Assembly: GCA_033961575.1 (NCBI GenBank)
Contig: CM066727.1
Span: forward strand, 122,376,434 to 122,440,433
DNA: 64,000 bases
DNA from: Aselliscus stoliczkanus
Taxonomy: Eukaryota; Chordata; Mammalia; Chiroptera; Hipposideridae
Reading direction: 5' to 3'
Both the position numbers and the translations under genes were made by a program. The notes under the pieces are model-generated. The model had not been told where the DNA came from and made no database searches. It was given only the letters and a program-made list of their open reading frames with translations. Shown one piece after another: positions 9,599 through 22,597 of the stretch; positions within the stretch are counted from its first letter, which is position 1, and each line of letters starts with the position of its first letter.

Positions 9599-12408
9599 TT
9601 TTTTTTTTATGTAGACATTTTAATTTATTTTAATCATAATAGGTACAGTTTAAAAACTAAAAATCCTATTGTCTAGAACACAATACAATAAATAGAAGAT
9701 AGGTGCTATTATACAAGTGGAATATATGAACGTAAATAGGACTATGTATGTGATTTTCAACCACATTCATATTACACACAGTTTTAAAATGACCTAATCT
9801 CTTACAATGACCAATTACTTACTTTAAACAGTAGAGCTGGGTAGAGGATATATGCCATTTCAGTATCAGTTCAAAAGGTAACAATTTTACTGGTGGTACT
9901 TCTGTGTGTGGTGAGAAGAGAACTATTCACAATATATAACTATCATGTTTCAGGGGACATGCTTTAACAATGAACTTTTTATATTACAAAACAAGTTCAA
10001 GTATTTGTTATTTTAGAAATATCATTGAAACTAGAATGACATTTACTAACTATATTCAAGGAACATAGTAAACTAGTTGATAAAATTTACCTGTATCAGA
10101 GAAAATCTTAGTCTGTTGAGATAGAAAATGTAGGATTTAGCTTTTAGACACATAGAAGACAACACCCGCTATAATGTCAACGTTAGTAAAATAACTTCCT
10201 GCCATGAATACTTAGGTACTTGGCCAACTCCTGACCTAAGAGACATACAAAGTCACAACAAACAAAACACCCCAGGAGTAATAAAAACATCATTCCTTAG
10301 CATAGCACCATTCCTCTTCTGTTGTTTCAGGCTCTGTATACATCTGGCACAGTGCTGCATTAGGGCGGCATATAAAAGCATCAGTTTCACCTCCCAACTC
10401 TGTTAACTGTTCCAATGAAGACACACAAGGATAATGATCTTTTAACATATCTGGCAATTTAGAAATGTTGTCTTGAAGGCGTCGAGAACGTCTAACTGGT
10501 GTAAGAAACTTCAGCTCTTTAAATGTAGAATTTATTTCATCAACCTGCATCTTCTTTTTTACACTTTGTAAGTATGGTGTAGTAGACACATTATATTTAA
10601 TTAAGGAACTCTCTCTAGTTTCTGTCCTGGGAGTTTTAACATCATTGGCTGGATCTTTTGTTTTGTCATTTTGCTCTTTTTCACAGTCTTGAAATACCAC
10701 ATTTCTATGGTGTTTATTTTCCATTTCTGGTTTTCCTGACTCTAGTTTAACACCAGTATCTTCAATGTTGACTTGTTGGATTTGTTCCTTGGTTGCACAA
10801 GCCTCTTCAAAATTTTCTCCCAAATTAACTTTTTCTTGACTCTTCATTGTTAGAATATCTACAATTACATGTCACATCTCTTCGACAGGCTGAGCTCCTG
10901 CCAGAATGGCCTTATCATAGATTGCAATAATATTTTCAATAGGACTTGTGAGTGGTTCAATTCGTGCAAGGCATATCCAATATTTAACAACTTTTTTGGC
11001 ATCTGGAATATTTTTAATCAGATCATTCAGTGTGTCCAATATTTCTTCTTTTGGGCATCCCTCATTGATTAAGTTAAGGCATTCAGAAACTGTCTTGTTT
11101 ACTTTTTCAGTAAATAATCTTTGTTCATCTTCTTCTGCCATGGTAGTCCAAAAGGACCCGACTGGTTTTTCCTTTTGTCCTTCAGGTTCAGGGTGGGTAA
11201 CTACTGAGCTAGGAGGCCTTTTTAGCACTCTTCCTTTGCCAGCTTTCCACTCACTCAGACGAGCTTTTCTCTCTTCTGCAGTTTCTTTGTGATGAGCAGA
11301 TCTACTATCGATAGTTGCTTTTGCGATAGTATGTCTGAGCTGGTCCATGGTTTTTGACTTTTCTGTCAGTTTGGTATTAGAAGAGGAAGCAGGCCTGGCT
11401 ATAATTTCCGATGTGATGCTTCTTGATAGTGCCTTCTTTACTTCCTGAGAACTGGTTTGGACATTAGATAAAACTGCATTTAATTGTAGTAATTCTTTAT
11501 CACGAGACCCTTTCTGAATTGTAACATTGGCAGAGGTTCTTCTGATGCCTTGGTTCATGGAGTCCTGGGTATTATTGTAGTGACTTCTAATAGGAGGACG
11601 CAACAGTTGTCTGTTCTGAGATGCAGTGCTCACAAATTTAGTGGTGGTCACCATATTTGAGGCTCTATCACTTTTCACTGTTACACTGCTGGTGTTTATA
11701 GGCTGAGGCTTTGTGGCTTTAGAGATAGTAGTTGAAAGGTTCTTTGTTGTTGCAGAATTTTCCTCTTTGACTTGTACAGGTTTTCTAAATGAATTAACCT
11801 TAGACTGAACAATTTGGCCATGATAAGATCCAAGCACAGGTTTCTTGATCATATTAGCATCTTGCTTTGGTTTTTCGGTAGTCATTTGTTTCTTTTTATC
11901 ATTGTTTTTAATGTGAAATGCTTGGCTTAATGTCATACGTTGATGTGGGGGTTTATCTTTATTTGGTAACAACTGCAGAGTTTGATTATTCTCCAAATTA
12001 TGTGTGTCAATTGCTATAGTTGAGTTGGTTAATTCATTAGAAGGTTTTAAAGGAATACAATTTTTTTCAATTGTTATATTATTTTTGCTCTTTGTGGATC
12101 TACTGATGTTTTCTTTATCAGCCATTTTTGTCTTAAGTTTCAGAACTTTTGTTTCTTCTTGGACTTTACCCTCAGATGTCATCACTCTCTGGTCTCTAGT
12201 ACTGGATAATATCTGATTTTCCTGTTTGTATGCAAAATAAGTTTTTCTTTTGAGCAGATATTCCTTGAATTTTTTTCTTTCTTCTCTGAACGTGGGATGA
12301 GCCCTCGGACTTGGGGGAAGCAGTAGGTCTTGTGGCACCGCTTGAATGCTCATTGCAGAGCGGGGCAGGGAGTTGCGCCTGAGTTTTGACCGCTTCGCAG
12401 TCCCTCTC
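9599..12408 (-). pseudogene. CKAP2: CKAP2 processed retrocopy (intronless, one stop)
   Basis: Intronless copy of cytoskeleton-associated protein 2, a microtubule- and spindle-binding protein of dividing cells. On the minus strand it has about 55 bases of 5'UTR, an ATG at 12353-12351, then an open frame of 493 codons to a TGA at 10874-10872. The same frame continues to 10290, for about 676 codons in all, near the human length of roughly 680. Recognised stretches include TYFAYKQENQ, KPVLGSYHGQIVQSK, RKARLSEWKAGKGRVLKRPP, VGSFWTTMAEEDEQRLF and FLTPVRRSRRLQ. The TGA stands where the parent has an arginine codon, so a CGA-to-TGA change is the simplest reading. The 3'UTR ends with AATAAA (9624-9629) and a ten-base A-tract. 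Target duplications flank it. It lies antisense in a POC1B intron. The parental gene is excluded by the absence of introns and by the tail. Confidence 0.93.
9624..9629 (-). promoter_or_regulatory. Polyadenylation signal of CKAP2 retrocopy
   Basis: AATAAA on the minus strand, about 15 bases before the A-tract at 9608-9599. This spacing fits a genuine mRNA 3' end carried along by retroposition. Confidence 0.75.
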
Positions 12409-13090
12409 TATTTGTTAATTTATTGACGGTATCTGTTCTGATGGGTATGAGGTGATATCTCATTGTGGTTTTAATTTGCATTTTTCTGATGACTAGTGAT
12501 GTTGAGCATCTCTTCATATGTCTATTGACCACCTGTATGTCCTCTTTGGAAAAATGTCTATTCAGGTCCTCTGCCCATTTTTTTATTGGATTGTTTGTTG
12601 TTGTTGTTGTTTTTTTGAGGGCAGTGTCACTGGCCCTCATATGTGGGACCCAAACCGGGGCCGCTGGCTTCCCAAGACAGCGCTTAACCACCTTGCCACT
12701 CGGCTGGCCAGATTGTTTGTTTTTTTTTGTCTTAAGTTGTATGAGTTCTTTGTAAATTTTGGATATTAACCCTTTATCAAATATATCATCTTCTCCCATT
12801 CAGTAGGTTTTCTTTTCATTTTGTTGGTTTCCATTGCTTTGCAAAAACTTTCTAATTTGATGTAGTCCCATTCGTTTATTTTTTCTTTTGTTTTCCTTGT
12901 CCAAGAAGATATATCAGAAAAGAATATCACTAAGAGCAATGTCCGAGAGTTGACTTCCTATGTTTTCTAGGAGTTTTATGGCTTTGGGTCTTACATTTAA
13001 GTCTTTAATCCATTTTGAGTTTATTCATGTATATGGTGTAAGGAGGTGGTCCAGTTTCATTTTTTTGCACGTGTCAGTCCAGTTTTTCCA
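12409..13090 (-). mobile_element. L1 (second half of interrupted copy)
   Basis: Resumes the L1 of 8826-9598 after the retrocopy, with ORF2-region phrases in reverse such as ATGACTAGTGATGTTGAGCA and TGTCTATTCAGGTCCTCTGC. It ends, 5' truncated, near 13090. A short SINE sits inside at 12600-12710. Confidence 0.85.
12600..12710 (-). mobile_element. Short tRNA-derived SINE
   Basis: Head only of the SINE family, ending with GCCCTC plus an A-tail on the minus strand. The target duplication GATTGTTTGTT is at 12589-12599 and 12711-12721. Confidence 0.85.
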
Positions 13091-13413
13091 AAGGTGAAGT
13101 AACTTTCCATAGCCACCCTGAGAGCCAGAGACAGAGCTGCTTCCCAGCTCTGTGTGCTCTCTGTCGCTCTGTGCTGCCTCCTTCCGGTACATAGTCACAG
13201 AGCTCTAACCAAGTACAGGGGCCAGTAATCCTGCTGGGTGGTTATATCTACACAGCCGGCCTGCATATTCATGATGTAGCTTTAGGTTTCTTTTAGAAAT
13301 ATTTTTGCCATTAGCTGGTTAGCCTTACAACCTCCACCCCTCTGTTACCTGGACGTCTTATTATTAGATATGCTGCCCATCGTAATGAGACATGCCTACA
13401 TGATACGTTTTAA

Positions 13414-13617
<204 letters not shown>

Positions 13618-13825
13618 TAAGAGAAACAAAGAAACGCTTGATATGCTCTGGATTTAGAAATGGGAAAGGATACTGGAGCCCGGCCACTCCTAATGCATTT
13701 CTGGGGGAGGGGAACCCCCTCATTACCTGCACACCTCGTCTGAGTCGCACACGAGGTGGCAAAGCAAACTATTTCAAAGCTCTTTTCCCTCATCTTTAAC
13801 TCTCTCCTATTTGAAAATTGTTTCT

Positions 13826-13985
13826 TTTTTTTTTTCCATTTCAGGTGTACAAAACAATGTAATAGACATTTCACCCCTCACAAAGTGATAACCCCCCTCT
13901 TCCAATCTCCTACCCCTCTGACATCGTATATATCTATTACAATTCCATTGACTCTGTTCCCTATGCTGTACTCCATATCCCGTGG

Positions 13986-14033
<48 letters not shown>

Positions 14034-14511
14034 ATAGTTGACATTCAATATTATTCAGCTTCAGCTTCAGGTGTACACTGCAGGGGTCAGGCCTCTACAC
14101 CGTTCATGGAGTGGTCTCCCTAATAAGACATGTGTCCATCTGACACCCCACAAACATTATTGATTACACTCTTCAAACTGTCTTTCATATCCCTGTGGCA
14201 ATATTGTAGTTACCAATTTATGCTCCATCCCATTCTCCCTCATCCCCACCCCTCCCTTCTAGCAACCATCAGTTTTTCCTCTATATCTCTGAGACTATTT
14301 CTGTTTACATTGCTCATTTATTCAGTTCTTTAGATTCCACATGTAAGTGAGATCATATGGTATTTGTCTTTCTCTGACTGACATTTCACTTAGCATAATA
14401 TTCTCTAGGTCCATCCATATCGTTGCAAATGGTATGATTTCATTCTTTATAGCTGCGTAATACTCCATTGTATAAATATACCATAGTTTCTTAATCCAGT
14501 CGTCTACTAAT
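13826..14511 (-). mobile_element. L1 3' end, reverse
   Basis: Starts with poly-T and the phrase TTTCAGGTGTACAAAACAAT, then the 3'UTR and the last part of ORF2 (ATAGCTGCGTAATACTCCAT on +). The imperfect target duplication GAAAATTGTTTCT / GAAAACTATTTCT is at 13813-13825 and 14512-14524. Confidence 0.85.
13986..14028. repeat. (TA)n microsatellite
   Basis: About 21 TA units inside the L1 3'UTR. Confidence 0.95.
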
Positions 14512-14524
14512 GAAAACTATTTCT

Positions 14525-15690
14525 AGCCATGGAAATATGCTTAATGTGTATTAATATTTTTTGGGGGGAGGGGTGATAATTATCAATCCCTTTGTAAGTC
14601 TGATGTAAGCTTCAGATTGTCCGAGAGGTACACATTGGCAGTATAACCAAAATTTTACAGTTTATTCATGTCCTAAGGCCCATTCATGGATCTTTAGGGG
14701 CCTTTGGATCCCTATTAAAAACTCCTGTGCCAAACCATGTCATTCATTATTGGGTTCCAGAATTTTCTTCTTAAAGAAAATTTCTGACAGAAGTATGAAT
14801 CATTGCATTTGTTGTAAGGTCCTATCCCATTATTACAAATCTCTCTATAAGAGGCTTTTCAAACCGTAGCTGAAAGCCCATCTATTTAAAGCAATTAATA
14901 AGCCATGCATTTTAAAAACATATTTAAACTCTTAATTATGTAAATTTTCAAACAAACTTTAAAAGAGAGTGAATAGCACAAAGACTCCCCAACCCCATAC
15001 CCGTCAACCAGATTCAGCAGAAATCAGTATTCTGTCAGTCTTGTTTCATCTCTTCCCCTATCTGCTCCCTTTTTTCACTAGAGTATTTTTAGAACAAGTC
15101 CCATACATCATATCACATCATTTCCCCCTGCAAATATTTTAGAGAATAAGAATTTGAGCATTTCCCATGACTCTTGTGGCAGGATTTGATTTGTGGTATG
15201 CGACTGAACAGACACAGGCACTCCCAAGTGTAAAAGAGTTCGTGGGGCATCTCCCTGCCAGTGGGCACTTTTTTTTTTCTGCCACCACCCAAGGGAACTC
15301 CCTGCTGAGAAATCCGAAAATTATCCTGATGATAGCAAAAACGGTTGAAGTGACATGTTAAAATGACACTGTGGATGGCAATATAGAGAGGAATTGTAAG
15401 GGAGAGAGACTGGTTTGGGGTCCAAAAGGGAAAGCATTTCTGAAATCCTTAATTTTGGGAATTTAGGATCAGCACAACACAGCTTCAGTCGCCCATTATT
15501 AATTCAAAGAAATCTCAGTGAACGAACTATGTAAGAGTACATGAGCTAAAAGCACACTGAATCATTAGTTGTGCGGGCTAACCTAAGTACAAAATTAAGC
15601 TTGTGTAGATCTCTCTAGTTCCTCCTTCTAAATCATATCATAGGGATTAGGGCAAGACTGGATATGGCAATGGGAAGAAACTGATAATGT
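14525..15690. other. Intronic sequence, no gene seen
   Basis: Between the first and second POC1B exons of the window. It has repeat-like phrases (for example near 14930-15130) that I could not assign. Confidence 0.45.
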
Positions 15691-16315
15691 CAGTTATCTA
15701 TTGCTGTGTAATAATCTTCAAAGCATAACAGCTTAATACAATAACTGTCGTTTTTCACAATTGTGTGGGTTGTCCGGATGACTCTTGTGCCCCATTGGTG
15801 TTGGCTGTTACTGATGCAGCTTCACGAAGCTGGCAGCAGGGCTGGTGGACCCCACACCTTGCTCTCATGCCTAGGGCCTTGGTGCCAGCTCCTGCTGGGG
15901 CATCTTGGTCCTCCATATACCCTCCCTCCAGCAGGATGAGATTCCTGGCAGCATGGCAGACTGGCTCTAGAATAGCAAAAGCAGAAGCTGCTAGATCTGT
16001 AACCGGCCAGGCCTGAGAGGTGCCTCATTCTGTTGGTCAAAGTGACTCAGCACCAGCCTAGATTCACAGGGAGGAGAAGGTGGCATATTGTGCCTCCTAT
16101 TGGGAGGGGGTGGCGTGTGTACAGGGATGAGAAGAACTGTGGACAGCCAGAGGGGCAGGCAAACACCACAGCTGGTGCCTGGAAAGCTAAGAAAGAGTAG
16201 GAGACGCAGTGTGGAAGCAGGTCTGGCCAGGAGTTGGTCCAGTAAACAGTCGGGAGTATTTGGGCAGAAGGGACAGGTGCGAACATGGGAGGCAGAGCAC
16301 CTCCGTTAAGGCAAC
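15691..16315 (+). mobile_element. MLT1-like MaLR LTR
   Basis: Begins with the characteristic TCAGTTATCTATTGCTGTGT. It continues with diverged but collinear phrases: a TTGTGTGGGTTGTCCGGATG tract, a GGCAGCATGGCAGACTGGCT region, then TTCTGTTGGTCAAAGTGACT. It looks like a solitary, ancient, non-coding endogenous-retrovirus LTR. Family assignment is from memory of the consensus. Confidence 0.6.
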
Positions 16316-16814
16316 GCGAGAACCTAGAAACCAGTTAAGCAACAGCACAACAAACACATCACTCATCTCTTGGTTTTGTAAATGCTTCCTGTTGAGACCA
16401 AATCCAGTGGTTAGACTAGTCTGCAGTTGAGAGGAGGGCCTTTCTGAGAGCCTGCTGGCGTGGGTAGCATGGAGCCAGGGGTCAGGGGTCCGGGCAGATG
16501 TGGATGACAGGGCCTGTCCTCTCGGCTTCCTGGTCATAGCAGGTGCCAAAGCATTTCTTTGTTTTCACCAGGCCTTATGTTGAATTTAGGCCAAACTGGG
16601 CTCTGACTTTTACTCACAGAACTTTCTGTTGAAACCTCAATTCTCCCTGAATTCTCTCTCCTAATTTTTTTTTTTTTTACTGATTTTAGTTATTCCTGGT
16701 GTAATACCATATATCGGGTGTTAGAGATTTATGATAGTCACCTTTGTCTTCCGTAGGCCACCGGAAGGGTAGCCAGCAGGGGTCTAAGAGCTTTTAAGTA
16801 TTGACTCTTCCCAG

Positions 16815-17340
16815 TGGAATTCACTGAAATGTACTGAGCTCTTTTTACATGCCCGACATTGTGCTAGATGCTGGTCTTATAGAGACGAATAAATCATCAT
16901 TCCTGTGCTCCAAAACCTTACTGCTTAATAGGAAAGAAACAGGCCTATTTAAAAAAAAAAAAAAAAGTTCTGCATAATGTAATAAGCAAAATAGATGTAG
17001 CAGGTAGGGGGCAGTTAAGCCTGTCTGGGCCAGTGGAGGAGGTCTGGGGCTGAGGGAAGCAGTTCCGGCAGAGAACCTGCTAAGTACAAAGCCTGAGGCG
17101 TGTCCGGTGACTGTTCTCAGAGCACAAAGTCCAGTGCAGTGGCAGGAACCTCAGCAAAGAGCTTGGATGTTTTACCGTTTTTGGAGGGCAGCCAGCAACG
17201 CGTTTATGCTGGGATGTACATGCTTGGGGTTACACTTTTAGCAAGGTATTAAGCACAGCTATGTAGGTGACTGGACGGAGGGTAAAATATTAGAGCAGGG
17301 AGACCAGCCAAGAGGGTTTTGCAGTAATCAAGGTAAAGAT
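16815..17340 (-). mobile_element. L2 LINE fragment
   Basis: Reverse L2 phrases: GAAATGTACTGAGCTC, then CATTGTGCTAGATGCTGGTC, then GAGACCAGCCAAGAGGGTTT and TTGCAGTAATCAAGG. Confidence 0.65.
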
Positions 17341-18601
<1,261 letters not shown>

Positions 18602-18692
18602 TAAGTGCAAACAGTTTCATGATAAGATTTTCACATTTTCCCTGCTGTAGGGATGTCTGCACCCCAACTCCCAGGAAAGGAGGTTGAGGGCA

Positions 18693-18760
18693 AGTTTCTT
18701 CCTTTCTCCCTCCCTTCCTTTCTTCCTCCCTCCCTTCTTCCCTCTCTTCCTTTCTTCCAT
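18693..18760 (+). repeat. (CTTCC)n polypyrimidine tract
   Basis: Imperfect pyrimidine-only tract of TTCC and CCTCC units, 93 bases downstream of the exon. Confidence 0.9.
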
Positions 18761-18764
18761 TTAT

Positions 18765-19660
18765 TCATCCATTAATTCAGTAAATATTTATTGTGTGCCA
18801 GGGAACACAACAGTGATGGGAAGAGTGGTAAACAAAACAGTCGGAAACCCCTGCTCTCATGAAACATACATTCTAGAGAAGGGGGACAGTAGACAAACAG
18901 AAAAATGGATGTGGTAGGTCAGATGGTTGTAAATGTTAGGGGAAAAACAGAGCTGAGTTAGAAGGGGACCTGTGATTTTAAACAGGGCATTAAGTAATTG
19001 CCTCACAAAGAGGGCAGTCTTTGAGCAGAGACCCAAAGGAAGGGGGGTGGGGGGGTTAAGCTTGAAGATATTTGGGAAAGGACTGTCCTGGATAGACTAA
19101 ACAAGTGCGAAAACCCAGAGGTTGGAGCTGGTGGCTGATTGAGGACAAGCAAGGTGGGAGCAGAGCTCGGGGAGAGAGTAGGAGGACCCAGAGGGAGGCC
19201 GGAGCCAGGTCAGGGGCTGCTCTGACAAACACCCTGAGTGAGATGCCATTGGAGCATGGTCATCTTTCTGACTTCCACTTTAATGGGATCACTTGGGGCC
19301 GGCCGAGTGGCGCCGCGGTTAAGTGCTGGCTTGGGACGCCAGCGGCCCCGGTTCGGGTCCCACTTATGAGGGCCAGTGACACTGCCCTCAAAAAAAAAAA
19401 AAAAAAAAGAAATAATGGGATCACTTGGACTGCTGTGTGAACAAGTCAGGGCTAACGCACGGAGGTGGCGTTAGACTGTTGCAGTAATTCCCATCCTGGC
19501 TGGAACCCTCCTGGGCTGTGGCACTGGACATTTTGAGAAGTGGCTGGATTCTCAATATAGTAGTTTGAAGTTACAACCAGCAATACTTGCTGTCACATGG
19601 GATGTGACAGAGAAAGAAAGGAACCAAGAATGACGCCATAATCTTGGCAACACTGTTGGG
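18765..19660 (-). mobile_element. L2 LINE, reverse, with SINE inside
   Basis: Collinear with the L2 3' region in reverse: CAGTAAATATTTATTGTGTG, CTCATGAAACATACATTCTA, TTGAGCAGAGACCCAAAGGA, AGTGAGATGCCATTGGAGCA and GGACTGCTGTGTGAACAAG. Interrupted by a short SINE at 19297. Confidence 0.8.
19297..19413 (+). mobile_element. Short tRNA-derived SINE
   Basis: Forward copy. It has an A-box-like GAGTGGCGCCGCGGTTAAG, then B-box-like GGTTCGGGTCC, then a stop at GCCCTC plus an A-tail of about 18. The exact 15-base target duplication AATGGGATCACTTGG is at 19282-19296 and 19414-19428. It looks recent. Confidence 0.92.
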
Positions 19661-20635
19661 ACAGTGCCGTTGTAGGTGTTACAGTCACCTAACAGCTATG
19701 AAGCCTCTCCATTCCTAAGATACACAGCTAAAGTACTTCCAGTGTGTGTCTCATTTCCCCATCAGAACTGGCTGGGAGGGAAGGCCTGGTGTTTTATTTT
19801 CCCCACTTTGCAGATGAGGAGACTTGAGTTTCAGAGGTCAAGTTAAACTCATCTAATTTAAAGTGATAGAAACTCAAAGAAACACTTTCTCTTCTCAGAA
19901 TGGTCCATTGGCTGATGTGTTTGACAGGCTTGGAGTAGGAAGGGGGAAGACTAGAACCACGGACTCTAACACTCTCAGATCCCTCCCTCTCTCGGCCTCT
20001 CACATGCCAGCTCCATTCTCTCAAACACCCTGCTGCTGAGGTCGCTGCCCGCTCTAGGCCGAAGTCCTCACAGCTTTGTGAGTGCCCAGGAGAAGCTTTC
20101 CCCGGCTCCGGTTAGGGAAGTTACAGGGGTTGACTGTCAGCTGAGGCCTCTGCCCATATCTTTGCTTGGCAGTGAGACAGTGTGGCTGTCTCCATTTAGC
20201 CAGGTCCCTGACGAGAGACCAGCTACCCTGGCCAGGGAGGAGGGGTCCTGCCAACCGGAGGTCCTGGCGCTGAGCAGAGGGGACAGTTCCCACAAGAAAT
20301 GGCCTGTTGCAAACATGGTCACTGGGGAGAAACAACCCTACAGCCATCCGGCTTTGTGCCCACTGTGTGAAACATGGCGGGCGACCCCAGCTGGGATATG
20401 GTGGAAGAGGATTGTGAGCCCAGCTCTGGCTCCCCTCACAGTCCATATTCTGAACCCTTGGAATGCTTGCCATGGGACATTACTGTTCAGGACATGTTGA
20501 TTATAATCTGTGAGTCTAAGAAGACTAAAAACGGCAAATAGAAGGTCATACTTTTAGCCAATAGTTTTTTTCTTTTAAATGTCTCAGCTACTTTTGGCTC
20601 TGGCCATCTCAGTAGTATTTCTCTATATGCCATGT
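19661..20635. other. Intronic sequence, possible MIR debris
   Basis: A CCACTTTGCAGATGAGGAGA phrase at 19803 suggests a reverse MIR. The rest (to 20635) is GC-richer and unassigned. Open frames on both strands at 20054-20500 overlap and lack recognisable domains. Confidence 0.4.
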
Positions 20636-20637
20636 GG

Positions 20638-20880
20638 CTGCATGGTTAAGAACATGGACCTGAGACCTAAATACATAGGTGAAAATACCAGCCTCACCAC
20701 TTAGCAGCTGTGTGACTACCCAGTGCCTCTGCTTTCTTACCTGTAAAGTTAGGTTGATGACGCTAATAATTACCTGCCACATAGGTTGTCATGGTATTTA
20801 AATAAGCAGATATACACATATCACATATGCACATAGTCGTCACCAGATAAACTTTAGCCATGATCCTCATCACCGTCATT
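20638..20880 (+). mobile_element. MIR SINE
   Basis: Forward MIR signature: CACCACTTAGCAGCTGTGTG, then CCTCTGCTTTCTTACCTGTA, then AATAATTACCTGCCACATAG. Confidence 0.75.
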
Positions 20881-21268
20881 GGACATCTCATTTTTATTTA
20901 ATTTTTAAAGATACTACGTAGCTTGAATTGATTATTTTTTTCCACCTAAGTAGGTGACATGTGTGATGGTCCCAAGAGGCTTTTTGAATCATTTGTTTGT
21001 TTTATAATAATAAATACATTATTATTTATATATCAATGATGCTGTGAATAATAAGAGAAGGCAGAGATCTATCATCTAGTAGATCAGGCTCATAGAACAG
21101 ATAGTCAACTGGGCAGTACTGGGAAGAGTTATTTAGCTCCCACTGTGGACCAATTCTGAAATGTTTGGCAAAGAGACTAATTTTTATTATTTTCATCACG
21201 GAGCTCAACACAGCAAAAACACTGAATTTTGATTTAACTAATCAAGACAATATTTCATGTACACATTC

Positions 21269-21333
<65 letters not shown>

Positions 21334-22597
21334 CTATTATTTACCCAGCTTGTCCTACATGCCTCTATATCCTTCCAAAAAGAATTTAAGGTGAGTTATA
21401 ATAACTGTCATACTTGTGTATATATTAGTCATTGAAGGGACTGGGAAGACAGTTCTGCCTAGAGCCATGTAACCTTGGTTAGCGCAAACTGGGCATGGTG
21501 TTTAGCCTGTTTCCAGCAGCTGTGGTATTAATGGAATGATGGTGGCTGACACATTTTCATTTTCTAACAAGAAGGAATCCTATCAAGCTCAGATAAGAGA
21601 AAATTTTTCCTGAAGTAAATTTTAGGAGGTACTTTATTTCTTGCCCTTCTATTGAATCATCTATCTATAATATAAATGTAAAAGAAAATGGTAACAATAA
21701 TAAAGGACAGAAGAATTTATGAAAGGTTGAAAGGTCCCCAATAAACTGAAATTTTGATCTTCAGAGTATTTCTTTAATAAGCATAGCCCCCACTCTGCAC
21801 CACACACCTATGCTATGTGTAGAACTGAAAGACACAGTACTCGTATTAGCTTCAAGAAGCTTTTATAGTTCAGTGGGGGGAAAATACCAAATACTTATAA
21901 GATAGTGTGTACTCTGGGAAATGATACACAAGATAATAACAGAGTGTGTGAATGGGGCATTGAACTAGACTTGTGTGAGGAAAAGTTAAGGAAGATATTC
22001 CAGCCCCGGAACTAAGGGAAGGGAGGGGAAGAGGACACAGCAGAGACTTGTCATATGGCAAGTGGGTGGCAAACTTTTCCATGGAGGGAATTGGCAGGAG
22101 TAAGCACTGTAGCCTGGGCGTTCACAGTGTGCTCTGGGGACATTAATTATTGAGCGATGGCCAGGCTCAGAAAGTAAAGTGGGACAAGGTGGGGGAGGAG
22201 GTAGGGCTGGCCCAGGATCCTGCATGATACGAAAAGACTTTAGACTTCGTCCTACAGGTAATAATACATAAGACATTGGAGGGCTTGGAATCGGGAAGAC
22301 ACATGATCATTTCAGAGCCCTTCTTTACTAATTGGTCTATTTACCAACATGACTTTGCAGTTAGAGGGTTGGCATGAGGTAGTCCAGGATTCGTATGCCC
22401 ACCTGCACCACCTTGTTACCAGTGGCAAGTTAGTTCACGGCTCTCAGCCTCTTTGGGAAGTAAGGCTTCTCACAGTGGACTGTTGTGAGAATGAGAAACA
22501 CAAGTTAACTGTGTCTGGGATTGAGTGATGCCTTAAGACTGCCATTCTTCCAGATGGGCATCACTTGATAGGGAGAATCTTAGGAATTGGGAAGGAG
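20881..22597. other. Intronic sequence, no gene seen
   Basis: AT-rich. Contains a GATA microsatellite. The part near 21850-22290 (AAGCTTTTATAGTTCAGTGG and following) may be another reverse L2 fragment. Confidence 0.4.
21269..21333. repeat. (GATA)n microsatellite
   Basis: About 16 units with one interruption near 21320. Likely polymorphic. Confidence 0.95.

Noticed and set aside
20054..20500. Overlapping 139- and 140-codon frames on both strands
   Set aside because: They mirror each other in a GC-richer patch, neither shows a known motif, and both lie inside a POC1B intron.
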